This document shows positions 49,271 to 61,695 of a stretch of DNA of 64,000 nucleotides, one piece after another. How positions within the stretch are numbered: position 1 is the first letter of the stretch; each line of letters starts with the position of its first letter. Source of the stretch: Carallia brachiata (taxonomy: Eukaryota; Streptophyta; Magnoliopsida; Malpighiales; Rhizophoraceae). Position numbers and translations under genes: made by a program. The notes under the pieces were generated by a model. That model worked only from the letters and a program-made list of their open reading frames with translations. It had not been told where the DNA came from and ran no database searches. The stretch lies in the NCBI GenBank assembly GCA_021464245.1, contig JADCRB010000002.1, positions 4,008,573 to 4,072,572 of the forward strand. The letters are read 5' to 3'.

Positions 49271-49278
49271 TATAAATA
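49271..49278 (+). promoter_or_regulatory. TATA box of the GAD gene
   Basis: TATAAATA, 157 bases upstream of the GAD start codon, after a C-rich run. It would put transcription start near 49300 and give a 5' UTR of about 130 nt that contains the (CATT)n repeat at 49320-49340. Confidence 0.65.
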
Positions 49279-49319
49279 TGACGGGCCTTCCTGTACCTCT
49301 TCTCCAAGCAATAACCAAA

Positions 49320-49340
49320 TTCATTCATTCATTCATTCAT
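49320..49340 (+). repeat. (CATT)n microsatellite in the GAD 5' UTR
   Basis: About five tetranucleotide units between the TATA box and the GAD start codon, so length variants would change the leader. Confidence 0.85.
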
Positions 49341-49434
49341 AAAGTTGCTCAAAAGCTCATCATCACCTTCACTTCAATTGATTTTCTCACAGTCTCTCTT
49401 GTTTCAATTGCCTTAATTTATCAAGCAAGCAACA

Positions 49435-52400
49435 ATGGTGCTCTCAAGAATAGCTTCCGAGTCGGATGTCTCCGTGCACTCCACCTTCGCCTCCCGCTAC
49501 GTCCGGGAGTCACTTCCCAGGTACAATACATAAACAGTATTGTAAGTAGCTTCGTTTTAATTAGTATATTGATATGCGAGTCCTTAATTACGTTGCATTA
49601 TATGTGGTTATTAGGTACAAGATGGCTGAGAACTCCATACCAAAGGACGCGGCATTCCAGATAATAAACGATGAGTTGATGCTGGATGGGAAGCCAAGGC
49701 TGAACCTGGCATCCTTCGTGACAACTTGGATGGAGCCTGAGTGCGATAGGCTTATCATGGACGCCATGAACAAAAACTATGTCGACATGGATGAGTACCC
49801 TGTTACCACTGAGCTTCAGGCATATCTCTCCCTCTAAGCTCCCCTCAAAAAATTTAATACATATCTTTAATTTAAAAGCATATATACGAAGGTTTTTAAT
49901 TGCAGGTTGAGGTAGCTAACTGCAATATTAAACTACAATTGTTGGGTTCCCATTGCATTACACTCCACACTTGATCACAATATCTATAAAACTACAATTG
50001 GCAGGCAGCTAAGTGCCTAAGCCTTTTGTTTAATTAGTAGCCATTGGTATTTTGTGCTGACCCCAAATTTCCCCCCACTTCCCACTTCCCCCAGATACCT
50101 ACGGACACCCTGTTTTTGGGTTCCAATGCAATGCAATGGTCTGTTTGGTCTAGATAATTGTTCGTAAACCGATCTGTGTGTACTGAGTATAATATTCTTT
50201 TTTTTTTTCGAAAAAGAAACTTTTTTGAAGGAAAAATAATTTATTTAGTTCGTCTTATTTGAAGAGTATATTTTAAATTATAAATTAACATTCAATATTT
50301 AAATTTTAATTTTATAAAAAATAAAATAAAAAAATAAAATATTGGCTTGGTCTATATGGAACCAAGCCCTTTAATAAATTACTTCTTTGACTTATCCGAT
50401 TTCTATTTTCCCTTTGTGAATAAACAAATAGACTTTTCCTAGGTACTAGCTACTACCAATTTTTTTTATACAAAGTTACTCTCGATTATCTGGCACCCTA
50501 TATATATATATATATATATATATTATGCCTTCCAATAAACCACAAAGAAAAAGAATATACGATATTGTTAAAAAAGTGCGCTTGATGATTTGGCTAGGAC
50601 AAAATATCATATTATAAGGCTAATTGTTATGATTAATTGGGTATTGTACAGAATCGTTGCGTGAACATGATAGCACATTTGTTCAATGCTCCGCTTGGGG
50701 AAACAGAGGCAGCGGTTGGCGTTGGGACAGTAGGATCATCAGAGGCCATTATGCTGGCAGGCCTTGCCTTCAAGAGAAAGTGGCAGAACAAGCGCAAAGC
50801 TGAGGGAAAGCCCTTTGATAAGCCCAACATTGTCACTGGTGCCAATGTTCAGGTATAAATATATAATATGTCCACAATTATCAGCAATCAAAATTAATGT
50901 AGCAAACACAATGAGCCCAAAATAACTATGCATGAAGGCAAAATGTTTTTCGAGCAAGTAAAAAAAATGTGAGATATTTAATAGCTTTAATACATTTGGA
51001 AACAATATTGTCAGTTAATGAATTTGTAATGTAACCATGTGTGTAGGTTTGCTGGGAGAAATTTGCTAGGTACTTTGAGGTGGAATTAAAGGAAGTGAAG
51101 CTAAGTGAAGGGTACTATGTAATGGACCCTGTGAAAGCTGTGGAAATGGTGGACGAAAATACCATCTGTGTGGCTGCCATTTTGGGTTCCACCCTCAATG
51201 GAGAATTCGAAGATGTCAAGCTTTTGAATGACCTGTTGTTGGAAAAAAATAAAGTCACTGGGTATGTGTTTGTATACACATATCTACATTTACATGTTTT
51301 TCTACTGTTTCACTGGATTCTGTTTTTAAATGTTTAGATGTTTTTTTTTTTGGCAGCTGGGATACCCCAATTCATGTTGATGCAGCCAGTGGTGGATTCA
51401 TTGCTCCGTTCTTATGGCCAGAGCTTGAATGGGACTTCAGGCTTCCACTGGTGAAGAGCATTAATGTTAGTGGCCACAAATATGGTCTTGTCTATGCTGG
51501 AGTTGGGTGGGTTATCTGGAGGAGCAAAGAGGACTTGCCTGAAGAGCTCATCTTCCACATTAACTACCTGGGAACTGATCAACCAACTTTCACCCTCAAC
51601 TTCTCAAAAGGTTATTTAGTCCGCAACGTGCTAATTCTATCATATCATTTTGGGACGTTCATTAATTTTCATAACTTTGTAACCTGGACTGAAGTAGTTC
51701 CATTTCACATCTCCAGGTTCTAGTCAGATCATTGCCCAGTATTATCAACTCATCCGCTTGGGCTACGAGGTGAGCAGCTAATTAATGAAATCATAAACAA
51801 CTAACCTGAACCTGAGGTTCTAACTCATCTTCCAACCTAAATCAAAGTTTAGGTTTAAATTGTAGTACCATTGAGCTAAAAGCTCATTCATACTGCCGGA
51901 GGTGGAAAGTCTCAAGTTGGAGTCTGAATTTGAGCCAATTGGACATAGTTGTGGCGACAACATGACAGTAATTACCTTGATTATTTTTCATCAAATGATT
52001 GGCTTACGCAATTCAAAAACTTTTATCTCCAGGGATACAGAAACGTCATGGAGAATTGCCATCAAAATGCAATAGTCCTGAAAGAAGGACTGGAGGCAAC
52101 AGGTCGCTTCAACATAGTGTCAAAGGACATTGGTGTTCCTCTGGTGGCCTTTTCACTGAAGGACAATAGCCGCCATGATGAATTCGAGATTGCTGAGATG
52201 CTGCGTCGCTTTGGCTGGATCGTGCCAGCGTACACCATGCCTGCAGACGCACAGCACATTACCGTGCTCCGTGTGGTAATCCGGGAAGACTTTTCCCGCA
52301 CTCTGGCCGAACGCCTTGTGCTGGACATCACCAAGGTGCTGCATGACCTCGACACACTCCCTGCAAAACTGAGTGCCAAAATGTCTGCAGCCGGCTGCGA

Positions 52401-52542
52401 CCACAAGTTACAGAATGGCAAGAATGGTACTATTGCTACTACATTGGTGAAGAAAACAGACATTGAGACTCAGAGGGAAATCACCACTTACTGGAAGAAC
52501 TTTGTCATGGCCAACAAATCTAACAAGAACACCATTTGTTAG
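49435..52542 (+). CDS. GAD: Glutamate decarboxylase, calmodulin-binding type
   Basis: Seven exons: 49435-49520, 49615-49819, 50652-50852, 51047-51261, 51357-51610, 51717-51769 and 52033-52542. They total 1,524 nt in consistent phase, 507 residues, matching plant GADs (about 500). The enzyme is cytosolic and PLP-dependent, converting glutamate to GABA and CO2. Seen: [22 protein letters not shown] at the start, [42 protein letters not shown] with the PLP lysine at about residue 277, [19 protein letters not shown], and [18 protein letters not shown]. The last ~30 residues contain the Trp and Lys cluster (YWKNFV...NKSNKN) of the Ca2+/calmodulin autoinhibitory domain, so Ca2+ activation is expected. 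All introns are GT-AG except intron 2, whose donor is GC (CAG/GCATAT, 49820). Without splicing there the frame stops at 49837. Start choice: first ATG after the TATA box, and the conserved family N-terminus. Confidence 0.96.
50499..50523. repeat. (TA)n microsatellite in GAD intron 2
   Basis: About 12 TA units some 130 bases before the acceptor of the GC-donor intron. Confidence 0.9.
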
Positions 52543-53343
52543 ATCCGGAGCTTTTTTTCTCTACCTTCAACAATGAGTTCCTCTTATTTTTCCATGCATT
52601 TATTGTTTAATTTTTAACTTTGCTGAATTTTGATATTTTTCTCTTAATTATTTGTCATCCTAAACTTCTAAGCTGATATTAATCAAATTCTATACTGGCT
52701 TTAATATTCAACTCTCTTCTTTCCATTAAATTCTTTACATATGATCATTTATCTATTTTCTGCATAAGCCCATCTAGAAGCAGGATGATTTTATACATTG
52801 ACTGCTAAAACACGGTTGGAGTTTGCAACATGACACTAAATATGAAACCTAATAAGGAAGTAAGCATGAGTTCAAATTAATGGCACTAAATCTGAAAGGA
52901 AAGTTGATGCGCGAATGAGCAGCAACTTAAAGTTTGAGTTTTTGCGTTCCAGCCCTAAAACTTCTCTCTAATTTTTTCTGACTTAATATCAATGGAAATC
53001 AGCAAAATAATAAGATAAAAAGAAAGCTTGTTCGGAGAGCAACAAGATTATCCTTTTTGTGGTCTCAATTGTGACATTTTTTTTAATTACAAATAACAAT
53101 ATCTAGCATATGTGAAGTTTCCTCTGTTGTTGCTGCCACATCACAGAATTAGAAAGTCTAGGGAAGAAACTACATATGTGCAATAGACCACCATCTGATG
53201 TCTATTTAAACAAAGGTTGAAAACTCACTCATACTAGAGGGGTGAATAAAACAATAGTGGAACATGAGAGTAAGAGAGAACAACTCAAATATCAACAAGC
53301 AGAGCAGAAAAACTTAAATTAAGTCACCTATGCTGTTGCCTAA
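52543..53343. other. GAD / F-box convergent spacer
   Basis: The 3' ends of the plus-strand GAD gene and the minus-strand F-box gene face each other across 0.8 kb. No frame or repeat was recognised. Both 3' UTRs should lie here. Confidence 0.6.
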
Positions 53344-54486
53344 TCAATACAATGGAACCAAGCTCATGGAATAGGGAAGCACAATGGGACAAAACATAGA
53401 CATGGTGCCAAATTTTGAGATGTCAGAGACTTCCTGCATCTTTGACGTGGCAATGTGATACAAGTAGATGGTGGTCGCCACCCTCATAACCAGAACCCCG
53501 TCTTTGAAGGCCAATGGATCCATCCATGGAGTATCAAGGATTGCCAACTGCTTGTTCAGTTTGTCATACAAATTGATGAGGAACTGAGAATTTTCATGTT
53601 CCATTTCTGCCAGAGTTTTCGAGTACTTGAGTGACCATTTAGGCTCAAAGTAGTCCTCAAGAGACCATGCATGAATTCCTTGTTCAGATATCATAATGTA
53701 ATGCAATTGGCCTTCGGATTCTCCAATACAAGCCTGAGGACTGCTCATTAATTGTTTTGTTGGGACTGGTGCAGAAATAAGCCAAGCTAGTTCATTATCT
53801 ACATTGAAGGTGAGAATTTGATCCCCATCAGTAAGCCAATGCAGGATTCCTCCAATGAAAATGCCATTGTTTCTGTATAGGTTGTTTCTGCACCAGCATA
53901 TCTCCTTTGATAGCTTCCAATTTCTCGTCTCCGAGGAATAAACATTGAAACAGAAATATGCTTGCTCGTTATCAGTCTCAGACTGCCACACCCTCACCAC
54001 TTTGAAATTTGTTGAATTGTGGGAAAGATCCTTGAAGGGATCATAAGCCAAAGCAATGCTGCTTATTTTATCAGGTTCAGCCCAGTCCAATGTAATCCAT
54101 TTCTTGTTCAAGGGGTTGCAGATATAGATGGCAGGATCTCTAAAGGGGAAGCAGCTTCTACAACAAACCAGTCCATTGCATGCCATCAAAACCACAACAT
54201 CCTGAGGGAGGAAGTCCAGAACATTTTGCTGCAATTTGATTTCTTCCTTCTTTGCTGGAATATAGCTGATGGTCTTCATGTCCTCTTCACACATCTGATA
54301 CCTTTGCTGGAAGAAGAATCCCGACAACAGTTCTGTCCTTTGTGACTGAACCCGAATGAAATTGGGATCAGATATTAGGCGCTGCCACCCTTTAGAAACG
54401 CAACTTAGTGCCAGCAAATCTTTGGTTGACAATTGGGACAGCACACCAAATAGAATGTCATCGTTTAAGGATCCGAACTTCTTCAT
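53344..54486 (-). CDS. F-box protein with F-box-associated domain
   Basis: An uninterrupted 380-codon coding exon. Residues about 6-48 form the F-box (LNDDILFGVLSQLSTKDLLALSCVSKGWQRLI), which binds SKP1/ASK in an SCF ubiquitin ligase. The rest has the layout of plant F-box-associated (FBA/kelch-like) regions: LMACNGLVCCRS, then IYICNPLNKKWITL, ALAYDPF, FNVYSSETRNWK and GGILHWLTDGDQILTFNV. The substrate cannot be inferred. Minus-strand sequence just upstream of ATG reads CTACAG/GAA, a splice acceptor three bases before the start, implying a 5'-UTR intron. The start is the first ATG and begins right before the F-box, as in many family members. Confidence 0.92.
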   Translation of the reverse strand: MKKFGSLNDDILFGVLSQLSTKDLLALSCVSKGWQRLISDPNFIRVQSQRTELLSGFFFQQRYQMCEEDMKTISYIPAKKEEIKLQQNVLDFLPQDVVVLMACNGLVCCRSCFPFRDPAIYICNPLNKKWITLDWAEPDKISSIALAYDPFKDLSHNSTNFKVVRVWQSETDNEQAYFCFNVYSSETRNWKLSKEICWCRNNLYRNNGIFIGGILHWLTDGDQILTFNVDNELAWLISAPVPTKQLMSSPQACIGESEGQLHYIMISEQGIHAWSLEDYFEPKWSLKYSKTLAEMEHENSQFLINLYDKLNKQLAILDTPWMDPLAFKDGVLVMRVATTIYLYHIATSKMQEVSDISKFGTMSMFCPIVLPYSMSLVPLY

Positions 54487-54489
54487 TTC

Positions 54490-56021
54490 CTGTAGGGAGA
54501 AGCAACAATTTCAAGCATTGAACAGGCAGAAATCAACCACAGAGAAAAAAAATGTAAATAGACAAGAACCTTCTTTTCTATGATTATTTGCTCCTTAATT
54601 TTTCTTCAGTAAATGGGGATAATCAATGTGAATGGAATACCAACTCTAAATCAACAAAATTCATAACAGATCACTTGACATTCAGGGTATGGTTGAAAGT
54701 GCAGAGAATTTATAACATATGAGAAATAAATTGTAAGAGCCTAGAAGGGTCGTGCATGAAGGGGGACTCATCTGAATTTCAAAGCACAATGGTTCTGCCA
54801 AAGTTCTCAAACAAAGAACATAACATGTTCAGGCAACAGTGAAGAACCATTACCAAACCCTGTGTTACACATTTGATTAAACACAGCCGCCTAAATACTA
54901 CCAAAACTCAGAACACACAGATGCTGCATTTTCCCTTTCACAATGCCCAGCTTACACGTAATATAACATTAAAGAAAACAGAAACTAATATACATGGATT
55001 TGTGTTGTGATCCTACTTTTATTGACATCTCCATGGTTACTACAACATAAAACCATTTTGTAGATTACTCTGTAAGCAAAATACAAGTCAAGTATGCATG
55101 CATTTGTATGAGAAATTCTGAATTGCCTCTGCATGCACCAATATCCCCTGGCTATCAAGTTTTTTTTTTTTTCTTAACATTTTCTCTGTTTTCTTTTTTC
55201 CGTTTTCCTGAAATACCATCTTAGTCGTCTATGCAATGAAACAGTAAGTTACAAATAAACATACATATACAAAACATATAGCAGTAAACAGAAACAGAGA
55301 GCCTTTGCACACTGAGACAATTATTTCTGTTACAGCCAAGCGAATAGGTGGGGGACCTCAGACATTGAAACCATAATTATGGTTACCTTAGAACTAAATG
55401 TGTGAGACTTCAACTACAGTTTCTCTCTAATGTCATCATGGAGACTGGGAGCATCGTTAAACCATCACTTTATACTACTAAGAATACAAAGGACAAAACC
55501 GAAAACATTTTCTCATCTTACCAAAGGAAAAAAAAAAAAAACTTGGGTCTCGTCTATGTGTGATAAGCATATATTTGGAGTGCCAGAAACCCCAAATTCT
55601 AGAGGATTGATAAACATACAAGGAAAACTAAACAAACAAGAAAAACGTAATGAAAATCCCAAAAAAAAAAAAAAAGCTTCACATAGGAAAATAGTGGTTG
55701 AAACCCTGTGAGAGTTGAAAACCCATTTTCGAAAACTGAACCAAAAAAAACAGAAAATAAATTTATGTGCAGCCAAAATATAAAATAAAAGAAAAATAAA
55801 AATGAAAAAAAAAAACCCGTCTTATGCATCCTTGCAAGAGAAGCAAAGGGTCACAAAAAAAAAAAAAAAACAGAAAGAAAGAAAGAAACCATTTTGGCTC
55901 TAAACTAGCTAGGTAACTAATTCAAAGAAAAGATATTAAGCCAAAAATAAACAGGAAAAAAAAAAACAAGAAGAAAAAAGAATAGAAAGAAATGTTCATC
56001 ACTGTTAAATGTTCTTCTTAC
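54490..56021 (-). other. Probable 5'-UTR intron of the F-box gene
   Basis: On minus, CTCTGGGG/GTAAGAAG (donor, 56021) and TCCCTACAG/GAAATG (acceptor, 54490) fit the plant consensus well and would remove 1.53 kb without coding frames. The 5' exon upstream (56022-56160 region) is rich in (GA)n on the transcribed strand, as is common in plant leaders. Predicted from splice signals only. Confidence 0.6.
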
Positions 56022-56077
56022 CCCCAGAGATGTAGTGTCTGCTCACTTCCTCTATCTTCTGAAAAGGAAATGAAATC

Positions 56078-56107
56078 TTTCTCTCTCTCTCTCTCTCTCT
56101 CGCTCTC
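56078..56107. repeat. (CT)n microsatellite, F-box leader/promoter
   Basis: About 13 CT units with one G interruption. It reads (GA)n in the transcribed direction of the F-box gene, inside its predicted first (non-coding) exon. Confidence 0.85.
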
Positions 56108-56169
56108 AATCCTCTAGGAATGGAGATTTGGAGAGTGAAAAATGAGGCAACCAAATTAAGGGGCTCTAT

Positions 56170-58093
56170 TTAATTAAGTTTTGTCTTTTGCAATGCAGTA
56201 ACTATATTGGGTAACACAGAGCAGCCAGCCAGCCAGCCTATATTAAGCAGACTTAATACAACAGTAAGTACTTTTTTTCTTTTTTTCGCCAGCTCATGCT
56301 TATGCTCATGCTCATGCTTATGAATGAGATTTTTTTTGATATTAAAACAAATAAAAAAAGTTGATATTTTAGTAATTTTTGTCTTAGAATTTGTTCTAAT
56401 TGAAACGGCAACTAAAATTTTTAAAATAAATATTAATATTTTTGAAACATTTATTATTTTCATATTACAAAAATATTAAGAGTCGTTTTAAAAATAACAA
56501 TTATAGTTTCGCTCAGAATATTTTTCGAAACAAAAAGCCTGAGACATGTACGGACACTCACAAAAAAAAAAAATTTTGGACGCTCTAAAACAAAAGAATA
56601 AAAGTTTGTGTATTGGTAATTTTTATCCTAAGATTTATCTTGATTAAAACGGTAATAAATATTTTTTAAATGAATATTGATATTCTTAAAATATTTATTA
56701 TTTTTATATTTAAAAAATATCAATTATTATTTTTAAAATAATAATTATAATTTTATTTAAAATATTTTTCGAGATAAAATGTCTGAATCGTATACGAGCG
56801 CTCTGAACAAAACAACGACAACGCCTAAAAAAGAGCGTGACGAGTGAATTATGGGACCCATCTATAAAATTGAACGGTGTTTCCGAGTCGTCCGATCACG
56901 AGGCTTTGGTCTTTTGGTCCGGGAGTTTCGCGGTCATGATGATGCCCGAAAGACGCGAGGTGAGGCCCAGCGGAGCAAGGCGCGTGTCACATATAATATC
57001 TGACGAACGCAATTTGCAGTTGCCACAAGAGAATTGCTCTTTTGTGCAGGGAATACGACAAGGGAATGCCAAAAGACTACCACTAAAATACCCGTTTTAA
57101 CCCTTTTCCCTTTGTCGTTATTCAAAAAAAAAAAAAAAGAAAAATGAAACGACAAGCCTCCCACCAATGTTTCCTTGACACGTACACGTGTGAACAAACT
57201 TGAAGGCCAAGCAAATGTTTATTAAACCCCGCCCCCATTATGGTGGATATTGAGATTAATTACTTATTTGTCTTTTTATAACATAGCGGCTTTTGTCTTG
57301 AACTGGGTATGAGTTCAATTTTATGGTTGATGGAGGCGGAATTTGATCACCCAAAATGGTAACTCGATTGGTTATTTAGCGTGTTTTTCTTTTTATTCGC
57401 CTAAGTTAGAGTTTTTGTACTAACACTTTTAAATTATTAAGATTACTGTATATTACAGATAATAGATTTAAATTTACTAATACTACAGTCAAATATAACG
57501 AGATACCTATTTGGACTTAACAGCACTCGAATTGTGGATTCATCTTATAAGGATATTGAATGAAAATAATAGTTAGTAGCTTATGGTTTCGATTCACAGG
57601 TACAATAATTTACATACAAATGATATACTTTTTTTGGAGGTAAAAAAGAAAAAACGCTTTATTCAAATCTCAACCAATTAATCAAAAAGCAATATCATCC
57701 AATCCAATTATACGTTTAAGTAATTTTGCTATGATTATTAGATGAAAGATTTATGCTACGAACACCAGCAAACATAATTGTCATTTTTTAAATTAAACAT
57801 GGAATTTACTTGTACATGAATTAAGGACGTTATATTTGCCCCTTTGTTATTGAGTAATTATATTTTATCTTGTATGATGAATTCTAAACTCTCTTTGAAA
57901 CTTGTTGGAGTGAGGATAGAGAATTTAATTATCAAAATAAAGTCTAAAGTTTAAATTTTAAACATCATATCAAATTTTAAACTTAGTGATCATTTAATTG
58001 AGTTGTCAATAGACTATATTTAGTGGTACATTTATGGTTAACTCTTTGATGCTTCAGTTAAGACTAAAGAGTTCAAATATCCACATTTGCCGT

Positions 58094-58126
<33 letters not shown>

Positions 58127-58852
58127 TATAATATATTCTCCATAGAAAAAGCTAATACTAAAAGTAATATGGCGCATTAGACCAAGTTGGGCTGACCTGG
58201 GCTTGATAATGGGTCTGGACATTAAGTCCGGCTTAAGTCCCACGTGTGAGCTAAGAATAGGTTATGCAACTTATGTCGACTTGTTGGTAGTAAAAAATTA
58301 CCACTATTAGGTGGTCAGAGTGGTTATGACTCCGCTTTCTTGTAAGAAATTATTATTTTAAAGCCGTGCTAAGTCAAGTGGTGGACTTAATAATACAAAC
58401 ATCTAATTTGAAAAACTAAGAAATATAATCCTATAAATTAAATAAAATTAATTAAAATTATATCAAAAACAAAATACAAGTTGAGCCACAGTGTTCACTA
58501 TTTTTTCATCTTTCTTGGTCCTCTATTTTTTTTTCTTTTCTCTTCTGTTCTCTCTTTGTTCAAACTAAAGGCCTGGTTGTAATTTTTTTCGGTCCTTGGA
58601 TGGTAGACTCTCCCTTTTTTGCTATGTTTTTCTCTCTCTATTTTTTTTTTCTCTTTCCTAAACACAATGTTAAGCAATATAATTGTTCATTGAAGCTTGA
58701 AACCCATTCATTAACATTACTTGAGATAAGTAAGCAAAAATTATATCCTAGCAACTAATATACATATAAGAACTCAAACCGTTCAAATTGACATTTTTTT
58801 ACCTTGAGAAAATTTGAACAAACAAAGTTACCTGAAACATGAAAACTTTCTT

Positions 58853-58886
<34 letters not shown>

Positions 58887-61187
58887 TGTTGGCTTAGCAA
58901 TGCTACAAGCGACAAAATTTGATCTAAACCTAAAATTCGGCATAATGTATTTGAAACTTCAACGGTTTAACCTATCCGAAACATGAAAAATTAATTATAC
59001 CATATAACTCGAACCCAAAATATTCTAATATCTAAAAATGTCCCAATGTTGAACGACACGAATGACAAATCTGAATTCGAAGCGAATTCAAATGCGTCTT
59101 CGTTTGGGAGCTTTTGATTGGTCTTCTTTGTCAAACAACACAGCTCTAAATTGGTTTGGTCCTTCAAAACGCTTATATGTAGAAGAAGCAGTCTTAGCTG
59201 ATTGCATCAACTTCTTCCCCTTCCTATAGCCTCAAAAAAAAAAAAAAATCGTTCTTTTAATATAAATCTTTCTAAACATGTTACGTTTAAGCTTATTTGT
59301 TAATTACAACTTTCTTTTTATTCTTCGAATCCCCTAACAAAGTTATGAATTACACAGCTGGTTTTTTCCATCACATAACCTTTCTCTAATTTATATTTAT
59401 GTGAAATTTACGCTCAAGCCTTCTAGAAATAAAGCAAGCTACTTTAATAATTAAGCTAATTGACACCCCCATTTAATTACGAGATTTTGTCCAGCCTCAT
59501 AGTTATGCTATGTTGAGAATGAGCATAAGACGTGTATTTATTATTTAATCATTACAATAATGTGTGATGAAACTTTGTGTAAAATGTTACGTCACTCTTT
59601 TTTTCAAAACTACATATCTCAATTCCCTAAACTAGGTTTAACTCAAAGGGCGATTTAGTTAGCATACTAATTGCGCTATGCACTTATGGGTAGAGGTTCT
59701 TCAAAGTTACCCTATGGTCATCTAATGGACCATGACAATGGTGCCATAATGCAAACTCCTTTAACATTCTAGAATCTAGACGATATGATAGAAGAAACTG
59801 TCGGCTGGCACAAAGTTGGGTCAATACATTCAACTCTTGAAACTTCAAATTTTCATAACACAAAACGGTATCTCATTGAGCATGGTCTAAGATTTCGGCG
59901 CTCTGGGTTTCGGCCCAAAGTCTTTCAGTAGAAAACAGCACCGAATGTACGAGTGTCCAAGCAGAATGACGTCAGGTTAGGCAGTTGAGTCATTTCGAGG
60001 CAAATTATTTACAAGTCACATCATGTTCGAGTTAGATACAAGTTCAAGTGAACCCATAATTCGACTTGCTATTATACTAATTTTAAGAAAATCATTTTTC
60101 TCTTTTCATCAATTTTTTAGTTTGTTATACATTCATCTATGTTAATTATATTATTATTTATACACTAGATATATCAAAGATAGAATTATTTGTTGTTGTC
60201 ATTATTTATATATACAAATTATATATTATCATATTGTTATTATATATTATATGGTTAGTCTACTTATAACATATATGTGGGTGGATAAAATTTTTAAACT
60301 ACTATAAATTCTTTTTAAAAAAAGATAAAAATAGATCGCTATATCAATCAAATCATATATTATGAAGATATAATATATAAATATATATTAAAAATAATAT
60401 TTAATACACGATACTCTTATATTTATAGATTTTAAGAAAATATTAGATATAAGCACACTACTCTTACTTTAAAAAAAAAATTGTTTCTAAAATTACAACC
60501 ATTACTATCAAAATTATTTAATATCAGTAGTATCGAACTTACGAGTATTCATATTATAGCAATTCCCCAAGGGGGTTTACCCAACACCTTGACTTTGTTG
60601 TATTACCCTTTCTTTGATTAAAAGAAGATTACCTGAAGTGGAAATCTATGACCATCCGTTTGCAATGAAATTATCTTTTCGCTGCATAAAGGCTATATGC
60701 GTGCGTGCGTGCGTGCGTGCGTGTGTTTGTATGATATATAAAAATAAAATAGTATGTATATATAATGTGTTTATAATTTTTATATATAAATAAAGTAATA
60801 AGTAAAAAAATAAAAAAAAATTAAACAATAACTTGTTTATTTTTTGGAATATTCAATTTCAAAAGCAAAAGTTAGTTTTTCAGGTGGGGTTTAGATTCTT
60901 GGATCACTTTGGATTTGAGTTAATGAGATCAAATTATTTTTAAATTGCATAATGTTTTGGGTCGGGTTTTTTCAGATGAGAGTTCCAATCAATCTCTCGG
61001 ATTAGGTTAGAATTTGACATGTAGTGGAAACTAGAAAAAGAGCAATGTAAAAATGACACCAACATATAAAATTTACGAACAAAACTAATGATTTAACCCA
61101 ATATTTTTAGGTCTTTTGTAAATTTTATCCATAATTTTTAAAAAAAAAATCACCTTTTTAAACTTTTTTTCGTTAATTAATTATTAA
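56170..61187. other. Intergenic region, no gene recognised
   Basis: Upstream of the F-box gene. Two similar AT-rich blocks (about 56360-56520 and 56610-56790) share phrases such as AATTTTTGTC/ATCCTAAGATTT..TCT.ATT..AACGG.AA and end in ATATTTTTCG.GA.A.AAA, so they look like copies of one repeat. TGACACGTACACGTGTGA at 57177-57193 contains two ACGT cores (G-box/ABRE-like). The frame at 56837-57100 has no motifs. Microsatellites occur at 58110-58136 (TA), 58850-58887 (T then GT) and 60698-60726 (GCGT). Confidence 0.5.
60698..60726. repeat. (GCGT)n microsatellite
   Basis: About six to seven GCGT units running into GTGTGT, a CpG-rich island in otherwise AT-rich DNA. Confidence 0.9.
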
Positions 61188-61695
61188 AGGCTAAAATCCT
61201 AAATTTGTATCTAACGTTTGAGTTATGGTTTAATTATAGACACAATATTTTTTTTTTAGGTAAAATCAGTCTTAAACATTTGGTTAAGGTTTATTTAAGG
61301 ATATAACGTTTTTTTTTAACAAAGTTAGTTCCCAACATTTTCACTATAAAATAATTCAGTAATTTTCTGTTATATAACTGTTTCATTTATCAAAAAAATA
61401 AATAATCTGTTAGATCACTTCTTTATTTCATATTTTTAATAATATTATATCCTATAAAGAGATAATCTAATAGATAATATTTTTTGATAAATTAGACAGT
61501 CAAATAATAAAAAAAATATTAAATTATTATACAATAAAAATATTAAATATTGATTTTATTCAAAAAAAATATTGTGTTCTCAATTAAATTTCAGTCAAAA
61601 TATTGAGAATTAATTTTATTAAAAAAATATTATATTTATAATTAAATCATAACTCAAGCGTTAGCGTTAAGAATTAATTTAAAATTTTAATTATT
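61188..61695. mobile_element. Foldback-type MITE with long inverted arms
   Basis: The left arm from GGCTAAAATCC through AACGTTTGAGTTATGGTTTAATTATAGACACAATATTTTTTT pairs with the reverse complement of the right arm (AACGCTTGAGTTATGATTTAATTATAAATATAATATTTTTTT). The match continues with gaps inward to a centre near 61435, where TTAGAT/ATCTAA-type matches remain. Arms are about 240 bp. There is no coding sequence, and a target duplication was not resolved. The transcript of either strand would fold into a long hairpin. Confidence 0.7.

Noticed and set aside
49574..49837. GAD exon 2 as a short independent protein
   Set aside because: It is the intron-retention reading past the GC donor; the conserved family continuation starts at 50652.
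56837..57100. 87-codon frames on both strands near 57 kb
   Set aside because: They overlap on opposite strands, have no motif and no clear gene context. Possibly promoter sequence with ACGT elements.
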